Below, one piece after another: positions 34,093-41,221 of a stretch of DNA of 64,000 nucleotides. The notes under the pieces were generated by a model. The model did no database searches. It had not been told where the DNA came from and worked only from the letters and a program-made list of their open reading frames with translations. Each line of letters begins with the position of its first letter. Position 1 is the first letter of the stretch. The stretch comes from Polyangium sp. y55x31 (GTDB lineage Bacteria; Myxococcota_A; Polyangia; Polyangiales; Polyangiaceae), in NCBI RefSeq assembly GCF_029946505.1, contig NZ_JARZHG010000014.1:124001-188000 (forward strand), read 5' to 3'. The translations under genes were made by a program, and so were the position numbers.

Positions 34093-35481
34093 TCAGAACG
34101 TGCCGACGCAACCCACGCCGCCGCCTTTGCCGCCCACGTGGGGGCCGCACTGGAGGGTCAAGGTCGGCGCGCGTCCCACCTTCGGGCATTCGAGGTCGGG
34201 CGCCGAGCGCGTCAGCGCGAAAACCACGATCCCCGTGGTGACCGCGGCGGTCCCGAGGATGTACCCCACGACCTGCAGGCCGGTCGTCACCTTGAGCCCC
34301 GATTCGATCGAGGGACACTCGGGGCTCGCGCCCGACCCGCCGCAGAGGTTCGCGTCGAAATTGTCGAGCCTGCCCGAATGCACGACCGAGGCCGCAATCG
34401 CGCCGCCCATCACCGCGAGGCCTCCGACGCCCACGACGATGGGCCAGACGGGCGCCGTGGCCGCGGTGACGGGCGCCGCGATTGCACCGACGGGCGCCGT
34501 GACCGCGCCGACGGGCGCCGAGAGATTCGGAGCGCCGATGTTCGGATTGGGCACATCGAGCCCGGGATTCGGCGCTTCGAGCCCAGGATTCGGCGCCGTG
34601 AGCCCTCCAACCGGCGCCGTGAGTCCACCCGCGATTCCGCCGATGGGCGCCGTCAATCCGCCGACGGCCCCCGTGAGTTGTCCCGTCGGTTTGCCGAGCC
34701 CACCCGCGAGCCCGCCGACCGTCCCGGTGAGCCCTCCGGCCGCCAAGCCAATGCCCGGCGTATCCAGGTTCGCGCTTGCGCGGGCAATGGCGCCCACGGC
34801 GACACGAGCGCGCACCATGAGGTCGGGTTTTCCAGGCGGGCGGACCACGACCGACACATCCCCCGGCGCGAGGTAAATGGGCGACGTCATGGGCAATTTC
34901 GCCGCGATTTGCCCCCGCACGAGCACGAGCGCGCCCGGCACGCCGCCTTCCACGACGAGGCCGCCGAGCTTTCCGGAGAGCTCGCCGAGCGCCGCGTCGA
35001 TTCTCGCGCGGACCGGCTCGTACGCCGCGCGCGCCTCGACGCGGAATCGATGCAGCGCGAGCCACGCCTCGTCGAGCCGCCCGGCCGCTTGCAGCGCGAG
35101 GCCGAGATCCCCGAGGATCGTCACATCGCCCGAGAGCTCGAACGCGCGTTCGAGGTCCGGCAGCGCCTCTCGCAAACGACCCGCGTCGATGTTCACCTTG
35201 GCGCGCGCGCGCAGCTCGGCGGCTTCGCGGAGCTGCGCCTCGGTCCGCGGCGGCTCGACGTTTGCATTTGCGTTTGCCCTCGCATCGGCCGTCGCATCCA
35301 CGCGCGCGCCCGCCGTCCCGTTCACGCCTGCATCCACGCGAGGCGCCTGTGCCGCGACGTCTCCGGAGATCGCGGGACGACAGTTTTCCGTGGTGGATCC
35401 GCAGCCCAGCGGGCCGGCGGCGAAGCACATCGTGAGGAGCAACGGGGCGACGGGAAACGATCGACGCGTCGAGGGAATCAT
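34093..35481 (-). CDS. TPR/PEGA-like protein with Gly/Ala-Pro repeat region
   Basis: 462 residues. Signal-type N-terminus with lipobox GPLGC, then helical TPR-like repeats (about 75-160) and a short PEGA-like beta domain (VEGGVPGALVLVRGQI). Next is a long low-complexity region (about 235-340) of repeats such as GGLTAPVGG and NPGLEAPNPGL, ending with two hydrophobic helices (about 345-368 and 410-435). The ordered part shares its plan with the PEGA protein at 29945-30973, so the two may be paralogs. Start is ATG at 35481. A promoter-like pair lies just upstream (35492-35519). Function unknown. Confidence 0.75.
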   Translation of the reverse strand: MIPSTRRSFPVAPLLLTMCFAAGPLGCGSTTENCRPAISGDVAAQAPRVDAGVNGTAGARVDATADARANANANVEPPRTEAQLREAAELRARAKVNIDAGRLREALPDLERAFELSGDVTILGDLGLALQAAGRLDEAWLALHRFRVEARAAYEPVRARIDAALGELSGKLGGLVVEGGVPGALVLVRGQIAAKLPMTSPIYLAPGDVSVVVRPPGKPDLMVRARVAVGAIARASANLDTPGIGLAAGGLTGTVGGLAGGLGKPTGQLTGAVGGLTAPIGGIAGGLTAPVGGLTAPNPGLEAPNPGLDVPNPNIGAPNLSAPVGAVTAPVGAIAAPVTAATAPVWPIVVGVGGLAVMGGAIAASVVHSGRLDNFDANLCGGSGASPECPSIESGLKVTTGLQVVGYILGTAAVTTGIVVFALTRSAPDLECPKVGRAPTLTLQCGPHVGGKGGGVGCVGTF

Positions 35482-35491
35482 CCTTCGATCT

Positions 35492-35519
35492 GTTATCACA
35501 AGTGACGCAACGTAATCAA
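35492..35519 (-). promoter_or_regulatory. Sigma-70-like promoter candidate for the TPR/PEGA-like gene
   Basis: On the minus strand TTGATT (35519-35514) is followed 16 nt later by GATAAC (35497-35492), a fair match to -35/-10 boxes. It lies in an A/T-rich patch that stands out in this G+C-rich sequence, 11 nt before the start codon at 35481, so transcripts would have almost no leader. Confidence 0.45.
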
Positions 35520-35581
35520 TATGGAGCAATGATACGGCGCGATTGCGCGATGCGGCAATGTTGGTACATCTTCGACGCGGT

Positions 35582-36160
35582 TCATCGCTCGATGCCAAAA
35601 ACGCCAAACAATCCACCGACCGGCGCGGCCACGTGGGACGGAACGAAGAGCGCGCGTGCGTCGAGCCCCGCGTGGAGAGCCCCGAAACGATAGAGAAAGT
35701 CGACGCCGGGGCCGAAGGCGAACCGCGCCTCGATCCCTTCGCGTATCGCCCCGCCGAGCTCTGCCTCGTCGACAATGAAGAAAGAACCGAGGATGAGCCT
35801 CGGTCTCACGAGCAGTCGCCCCGCCAGGATCGTCCGATTGTAACCGGCTGCGGCGTGCACGAACACGGAGCGCCGGCGCGACCAGTACACGAGTGTATCG
35901 TTCGTGGCCGATTCGATGCTGCCCACGTGATACGCCGCGCCGAGCTCGACGTGCACCGGCACGCCGAACGTCCATCCCCCGACGAGTCCGGTCGCCGGGC
36001 CGAGGTACGACTGCCCGGTGGTCCACGACGTGGCATACCCGAGCCGGCCATCCATACTCCATCGAAGCCGCGACGGCGCAGGCACCGTTTCACCACGGAC
36101 GGTTTGCGTGATCAGGGTGGTCACGAGAGAGACCAGGAGGGCGCACGTCAATCGTGGCAT
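35582..36160 (-). CDS. Small outer-membrane beta-barrel-like protein
   Basis: 192 residues. Signal peptide (about 1-24), then alternating hydrophobic and polar strands with turns and many Gly/aromatic residues (for example VPVHVELGAAYHVGS and VFVHAAAGYNRTI), ending in GGLFGVFGIER. This is the pattern of a small eight-stranded outer-membrane barrel, but no family was recognised. The start overlaps the end of the metallophosphoesterase gene by 13 nt. ATG at 36160 is chosen because the leader follows it. Likely last gene of an operon with two upstream genes. Confidence 0.7.
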   Translation of the reverse strand: MPRLTCALLVSLVTTLITQTVRGETVPAPSRLRWSMDGRLGYATSWTTGQSYLGPATGLVGGWTFGVPVHVELGAAYHVGSIESATNDTLVYWSRRRSVFVHAAAGYNRTILAGRLLVRPRLILGSFFIVDEAELGGAIREGIEARFAFGPGVDFLYRFGALHAGLDARALFVPSHVAAPVGGLFGVFGIER

Positions 36161-37101
36161 GGCGCCTCTCCCTCGTCGGTGAACGAGCTGCCCCCGGCGG
36201 GGACGAATCGCCAAGCGTATCCCTCCGACCGAAGCTCGAGACGAAGGACGCCCAGCGTATCCGTATTCCGTACCTCGCTCCCGGCATGAACCTGGTCAAT
36301 GGCATGGAGCGGCACCTTCCCGCCGGTTCCGACGACGAACCCCCGCATGCCGCGCACGACGTCGACCTGTCCGTCGGCATTCATGGGCGCGAAACGCTCG
36401 TATAGATGTGCGTGGCCCGCGAGGACGACATCGGCGCCGGCGTCTTGCAAGATCTTCCAGAGGTCCCGCATGGAATCGGCGCTCCCGTGCTCCCCGGAGG
36501 TGAACCGCGGGTGGTGCCACATCGCGAGCGTGCAGCGCGATGGATGCGCCGCGAGGTCCTCTTTGAGCCAGCGCGCCTGCGGCGAGTCCGGGCCGCAGCC
36601 GCCGAAATCGTCGGGCACCGAGGAGGGCACGTCGAGATCGCCGCCGCAATTGGAATTCAGCATCACGACGTGCCAGGCGCCGATGTCGAAGCTCGCGCGC
36701 CCCTCGAAAGGCGCACCCGCGCCGCCGCAGAAATAAGCGAAGAATGGACCGGCGCGCGGCGCGTGATACTCGTGGTTGCCCACGACCGCGCGCGTGATCG
36801 GGCGGAACTTGCCCCAGCTCGGGTGATAACAATCGAGGAACTCGTCGAGCGCGCCGTCGGGATACGTGGTGTCGCCGAGCGTGAACACCGCGTCCGGCCC
36901 GATTTGCTCGACGAGGGCCGCCGTCTCCTCCTGCCGTCCTCCTGGACACTCGGCGATATCGCCGGCCGCCACGATCACGGCGGCCGCGGGATCTTTCGGC
37001 GCCACGGGCAGCGCCAGCGATGCATCGCATGGTGGGAGCTCGCGACTACGGGAGCACGCGGATACACAAACCGCCGCGAGGAGGGCGACGAAACGCGTCA
37101 T
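36148..37101 (-). CDS. Metallophosphoesterase (purple acid phosphatase-like) lipoprotein
   Basis: 317 residues. Lipoprotein signal with lipobox VSAC (Cys near 16). Metal-binding motifs occur in order: AAGDIAECP, LGDTTYP, VGNHEY, MWHHPRF and AGHAHLYER, which supply the two-metal site of calcineurin-like phosphoesterases. The arrangement best fits acid-phosphatase-type enzymes acting outside the cytoplasm. The substrate is not clear. The start overlaps the preceding gene's stop (ATGA, 37098-37101), and the next gene starts 13 nt before its own stop. Confidence 0.9.
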   Translation of the reverse strand: MTRFVALLAAVCVSACSRSRELPPCDASLALPVAPKDPAAAVIVAAGDIAECPGGRQEETAALVEQIGPDAVFTLGDTTYPDGALDEFLDCYHPSWGKFRPITRAVVGNHEYHAPRAGPFFAYFCGGAGAPFEGRASFDIGAWHVVMLNSNCGGDLDVPSSVPDDFGGCGPDSPQARWLKEDLAAHPSRCTLAMWHHPRFTSGEHGSADSMRDLWKILQDAGADVVLAGHAHLYERFAPMNADGQVDVVRGMRGFVVGTGGKVPLHAIDQVHAGSEVRNTDTLGVLRLELRSEGYAWRFVPAGGSSFTDEGEAPCHD

Positions 37102-39014
37102 TCCTTCCAGCGCTCGGCGAGCTCGGGCAGCACGGTCACGGACATCTGCACGAGGTGCGCCATGTGCTGATCGGGCGTTTGTCCCGAGTAACCACGCACG
37201 TGCAATCCGCCTTTTTTCGCCTCCGTCGTCTGTTCAAGCCGCGTCTCCTGCGCTCCTTTGTTGAACGCCGCGAGCGCGGTCTTCGTGGTCACGCGCGGCG
37301 GCGTCGCCTGCGCCGGGGCGCGCTCGGCGCCCACCTCGCGCAGGAGCGCGTCCGCGGTCTCCGCCGAGCTCGCGTACTCCGTGCCCCCGATGTCCGAATG
37401 CGTGATCGAGAAGAGCCGCTTCCCATCGGCCGCGAGCTTCGCGAACCGAAAGAACGGCGCGAGCCGCAGCGGATCGACGGTCTTCGCCTTCGGGTCGAGG
37501 TAGGCCGCGTGAATCCCGTCGAGCACCAGCACCGAATCGATCCGCTCGACGTTTTTCGCGACGTCGAGCAGCTTCGCGAGCGCCCCGTACCCCGCGCTCC
37601 ACGAGCCCAGCGCCACGCGCCGCACCCGGGCGTCGCGCAGCCCTTGTTTTTTCGCCGTGTCCTGGATCTTGTCGATCGTCTGATCGAGCACGCCCACGAC
37701 CGAAAATTTGTCCTCGTACGGCCCGGAGCCATTGCCGAGGTTCACCGTGTAGACGAGCGCGTTCAGCCCCGCGCCGGCCGCGCTCTCCTCGACGAGGTTC
37801 GTATTGCCGTGGAAATGCATGTACAGGTCGAACGCGCCGTCGTCGGAGCGGAACTTCGGCGGGACGTGCAAGAGCCCACCGTTCACGAAGACGTGGCCCT
37901 CCCGCTTCAGCTTGAAATCGGCGCGCTGCTCGGGCGGCAGCTCCGGCTTCGGCGGGAGCTTCGGCGGCGGCATGTGCTTGGCGCGCAAGAGCTCGCCCGG
38001 GCTGCCGGTCGCCGCGGCGACGGCGCCCGTGATCGCGGATCCGAGCACGAGCGAGGCGACGACACTTCCGATCAGGGCATTTCGCGCCGGCGGCGACAGC
38101 GAAGGCTGCGCGGAGGAATCCTTCCGCGAGCGGACGAGCCAGGCCGCCGCGGCCGCGAGCAGGGCCGCCGCGAGCGAGATCGTCCCGACAACCCCGCCGA
38201 TGACCCGCAAAACGCCCACGTTCGTGATGCCGAGCAGCACGAGCGAGAGGACGGCCGCCACGGCCGCCACGAGCGCCACGTGCTCGAATCCGAGCGCCTT
38301 CGAGCCGCCGACCTTCACCGACCCGAGCAACGTCGACGCGCGCGCGGCGAGCTCCGCGGGGATGGCTCCTTGCGCGGGCGCAGGCTTCGGGGGCGGCGGC
38401 GGAATGGCGGGCGGGGATTCGGGCTCGTTCTCCGTCGCGGCCAATGCATCGGAGGTCACCGGCGGGAGATCCCCAGGCCCGGCAGGCGCCGTGGTTTCGA
38501 CCGCCGGAGGCGCGGGCACGGTGGCTTCGAGGGGTTTTTCCGCGACGGGCGGAGGCGCAGCGGCCGGAGGCTCCGCCGCCGGAGGATCGACCGGGACGGT
38601 CGCCGCGAGCGCGTCGGGCTTTTCCGATGCATTCGTCGCGGGCTCCGGCGGTACGGCGCGGATCACGGTGGGGCCGTCGATGGCTTCCGGCGCGGCCGGC
38701 TCCGGCGCCGCGGGCCGCAGCGCGCCGGGGACGATGGGAAGCGGGCCTCCATTCGGCGGCAACAGGATCGTATCCACTTGCCCGGCGAGCGAACCGGGTT
38801 TTTTCGCGGGCGCCTTCGCCTCGGCGGGCGGCGGCGTCGCGACGTCGGCCGTCCCGGGGACCTTGAGCGCCGGCAAGGTCTGATCGCGCGGAATCGCGTC
38901 GATCGGCACGAAGCCCTTTGCGCAGCGCGGGCACGTCGTCTGCGTGCGTAATGCTTCGGTCTCGATGGATAACTTCTGCCCGCAAAAGGGGCAGTACAGT
39001 TGGATCGCTGCCAT
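37098..39014 (-). CDS. Zinc-ribbon membrane protein with alpha/beta-hydrolase-like C-terminus
   Basis: 638 residues. N-terminal zinc ribbon (CPFCG ... CPRC). It is followed by a long disordered Pro/Ala/Glu-rich region (about 50-230). Three or more hydrophobic segments come next (about 240-330). The C-terminal domain (about 370-600) has an MHFHGN stretch, a GSWSAGYGAL nucleophile-like elbow (Ser in G-x-S-x-G), VLDGIHAAYLD, and a late HS stretch, so it looks like an alpha/beta hydrolase facing outward. The upstream part looks like a cytoplasmic sensor or zinc-finger anchor. First gene of an operon with the phosphoesterase gene (ATGA overlap). The substrate is unknown. Confidence 0.75.
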   Translation of the reverse strand: MAAIQLYCPFCGQKLSIETEALRTQTTCPRCAKGFVPIDAIPRDQTLPALKVPGTADVATPPPAEAKAPAKKPGSLAGQVDTILLPPNGGPLPIVPGALRPAAPEPAAPEAIDGPTVIRAVPPEPATNASEKPDALAATVPVDPPAAEPPAAAPPPVAEKPLEATVPAPPAVETTAPAGPGDLPPVTSDALAATENEPESPPAIPPPPPKPAPAQGAIPAELAARASTLLGSVKVGGSKALGFEHVALVAAVAAVLSLVLLGITNVGVLRVIGGVVGTISLAAALLAAAAAWLVRSRKDSSAQPSLSPPARNALIGSVVASLVLGSAITGAVAAATGSPGELLRAKHMPPPKLPPKPELPPEQRADFKLKREGHVFVNGGLLHVPPKFRSDDGAFDLYMHFHGNTNLVEESAAGAGLNALVYTVNLGNGSGPYEDKFSVVGVLDQTIDKIQDTAKKQGLRDARVRRVALGSWSAGYGALAKLLDVAKNVERIDSVLVLDGIHAAYLDPKAKTVDPLRLAPFFRFAKLAADGKRLFSITHSDIGGTEYASSAETADALLREVGAERAPAQATPPRVTTKTALAAFNKGAQETRLEQTTEAKKGGLHVRGYSGQTPDQHMAHLVQMSVTVLPELAERWKE

Positions 39015-39547
39015 GTCGTCCGACGACCGAGGCTATCCGAAGAGCCCGCCGAGCAGAAGCGGGGAATCGGCGCTCGGATCGTGCGACATCAAACGTTCTA
39101 GGTCGGTTTTTCCAATTGTCTTGGAGCGGCGTCAGGAGCCGCCTGACCCGCCGATCCCGGGTCCGCCCCCACGCTCGCTGGGGTCGACCGGCGCGTTCGT
39201 GTGCCCCACGCGACCGAGCGGCGAGCCGCTGCCCGGTGGGTCCCCCGCAATGGCTTCCGCCTCGTTGCCCGTTTCCGCATCGGGCTCCTCGCGCCCTGCG
39301 CCGCCGCCAATCACGTCGTTTTTTCTTTTCTCTGTGCCGCTCGGCTCGTTCGTTTTCGCCATGACCATGATCTGGGGCCCGCCTGCGCGAATGGCCTCTC
39401 CCCGATCACGCGTCGCATCGTCATGAGCACGGCCGCGCACATTTTGCGGGCCCTTTCCATGGTCGCGCTCGCTTTCCGGAGAGAATCGCCGTACGATGCG
39501 CTCGCTCTGCATCACGCAGAAACTTCCTTCTTCTCACGAGGTCACTC
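39015..39547. other. Intergenic region with one doubtful small gene
   Basis: 533 nt between the zinc-ribbon gene (leftward) and the ferritin-like gene (rightward). The only possible gene seen is the short minus-strand frame at 39132-39368. No clear promoters stand out, although a G+C-poorer stretch near 39085-39115 could hold the leftward promoter. Confidence 0.4.
39132..39368 (-). CDS. Possible small disordered protein
   Basis: 78 residues from ATG 39368 (or 76 from 39362). Lys/Glu/Gly/Pro-rich, hydrophilic, without domains, ending in GIGGSGGS. No ribosome site is evident. Composition is compatible with an intrinsically disordered protein, but a chance open frame in G+C-rich DNA is as likely. 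Confidence 0.35.
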   Translation of the reverse strand: MVMAKTNEPSGTEKRKNDVIGGGAGREEPDAETGNEAEAIAGDPPGSGSPLGRVGHTNAPVDPSERGGGPGIGGSGGS

Positions 39548-40726
39548 ATGAATGCTCCGAATGACTTTCGTCGCAACCTCGCGCGTCGGCTCCTCGCGCT
39601 CGTCGCCGCAGCGCTTCCCGTCACGATGAGCGCGCTCTCGGGCTGCGTCGTGCAAGAATCCACGGGCGGCGAATGCCCGGACGCGGCCCCGAAGCAGGCG
39701 TGTTTCGCGTGGCCCGAGGATTCCGGCCCCGGAGACGCAGGCGGCAGCGGCGGCAGCGGCGGAGCGGGTGGCGCGGGCGGCGCCGGCGGAGGCGCTCCCG
39801 TGACGTGTCCCGCGCAGGCCGAAGCGAAGACCATCCTCGAACAAGAGATCGCCGGGACTCACACGATGAAATCGGACGGTACGTTCCAGAATGGTCAGTG
39901 CTGTTACGACACGCTTTTTCAACCATTGTGTATCGGTGGGCGCCCCTTCCTCGTGAACGACGCGCCCCGCACGGCCGATCCTGTTCGCGGCGCCTTCGCT
40001 TCGGGCGCGCGCAGCCCGGAGGCGATGGCTCCTAACGTCGACGATCTCTCCGCGGACGAGCGCGCCCTGCTCGCAGCGGCATGGACGCGTGATGGGCTTT
40101 TCGAGCATGCCTCCGTCGCCTCCTTCGGAAGGTTTGCCCTGGAGCTGCTCGCCGTGGGTGCGCCGGCGGACCTCGTCGCGCGGGCCCACCGCGCCGCCCA
40201 GGACGAGGTGCGCCACGCAGAGCTTTGTTTCGCGCTCGCCTCGAATTACGCCGGGGAGGCGACGGCCCCGGGGCCGTTCCCCTTCGAGGGGCGTATCGAG
40301 ATCTGCGCCGATCTCGCCTCGGTCGCCGCGCGGGCCGCGCGGGAAGGTTGCATTGGAGAAACGATCGCCGCCGCCGTCGCCGCCGAGCAGCTCGCGGCCG
40401 CCACAGATCCGGCCGTGCACGCGGTCCTCCGGCTCATCGCCGAGGACGAGGCGCGTCACGCGGAGCTCGCATGGCGCACGGTGGCCTGGGCCGTTCGCGT
40501 GGGCGGCGAGGCCGTGCGCGCGGCCGTCCTCGAGGTCTTCGCGTCGCTCGGGCAAGGCGCGCCTGGCGAGCGAACGCCGAGGGATCCGCGCCTCGCGGCG
40601 CATGGACGGCTCGGTGAGGCCGAGGTGCAGGAGGCGGCCCGGCGCGCGACGCTTGAGGTCGTTTTGCCCGCGGTGCGGCTCTTCGTGGAGCGGCTCGGCG
40701 GCGGCGAGATTCGCGCGGAGGCTTGA
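39548..40726 (+). CDS. Ferritin-like diiron-domain lipoprotein
   Basis: 392 residues. Lipoprotein signal with lipobox LSGC, a Gly/Ser-rich linker, and a short Cys-rich domain (VTCPAQAEAK to QPLCIGG). The rest (about 170-390) is a four-helix ferritin-like bundle with two metal-ligand repeats: FEHASVASF plus DEVRHAEL, and GETIAAAVAAEQL plus DEARHAEL. These are the E...ExxH plan of a diiron carboxylate site. A secreted, membrane-bound ferritin-like domain is unusual; it could take up iron or react with oxygen species. Ribosome site GAGGT lies upstream of ATG 39548. Its stop overlaps the start of the DoxX gene. Confidence 0.85.
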   Translation: MNAPNDFRRNLARRLLALVAAALPVTMSALSGCVVQESTGGECPDAAPKQACFAWPEDSGPGDAGGSGGSGGAGGAGGAGGGAPVTCPAQAEAKTILEQEIAGTHTMKSDGTFQNGQCCYDTLFQPLCIGGRPFLVNDAPRTADPVRGAFASGARSPEAMAPNVDDLSADERALLAAAWTRDGLFEHASVASFGRFALELLAVGAPADLVARAHRAAQDEVRHAELCFALASNYAGEATAPGPFPFEGRIEICADLASVAARAAREGCIGETIAAAVAAEQLAAATDPAVHAVLRLIAEDEARHAELAWRTVAWAVRVGGEAVRAAVLEVFASLGQGAPGERTPRDPRLAAHGRLGEAEVQEAARRATLEVVLPAVRLFVERLGGGEIRAEA

Positions 40727-41202
40727 CGGAGACCACCGAGCGCTCGAAAAGAGGGCGAATGGCCCCCGCCGATCGCCCCGCCGAACCCGCCCTTCCCGCG
40801 CCGCCGGAGAGCCGCGTGAAGGTCGCCCTCCGCGTCGTCCTCGCCCTGGCCATGATCGGCGTGGGCGTCCTGCATTTCACGTCCCCCGAGCCGTTCGTGC
40901 GTATCGTCCCCGCGGCCCTGCCCGCGCCGCTCGCGCTCGTGTACGTGAGCGGGGTGGCCGAAATCGCGGGGGGCGTGGGCCTCTTGCTCCCGAAGCTCCG
41001 GCGCGCGGCGGGCATCGGCCTCATCGCCCTTTACGTCGCGGTTTTCCCGGCAAACATCAACATGGCGATCCACCACATATCGCTCGGCGACGATCCCGTG
41101 CCCGCATGGGCGCTCTGGGCGCGGCTCCCATTTCAGTTCGTGTTCATCGCCTGGGCTTACTGGGTCGGCGTGCGTTCGCGTCCGGGTCGCATGACCGCGT
41201 GA
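40723..41202 (+). CDS. DoxX/YphA-type membrane protein
   Basis: 159 residues with four predicted membrane helices (VALRVVLALAMIGVG; PAPLALVYVSGVAEIAGG; GIGLIALYVAVFPAN; FQFVFIAWAYWVGV). This is the size and layout of the DoxX family, whose members take part in oxidative-stress or quinone-linked roles in various bacteria. TTG at 40723 shares TTGA with the stop of the ferritin-like gene; an ATG at 40759 is also possible. The pairing with a diiron protein fits a redox or stress function, but that is inferred. Confidence 0.8.
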   Translation: MTETTERSKRGRMAPADRPAEPALPAPPESRVKVALRVVLALAMIGVGVLHFTSPEPFVRIVPAALPAPLALVYVSGVAEIAGGVGLLLPKLRRAAGIGLIALYVAVFPANINMAIHHISLGDDPVPAWALWARLPFQFVFIAWAYWVGVRSRPGRMTA

Positions 41203-41221
41203 CCCTCGAAGAAGGCAAAAC

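Noticed and set aside
39132-39368. Firm call of a small protein gene
   Set aside because: It lacks a ribosome site, domain or leader, so it is listed only at low confidence.
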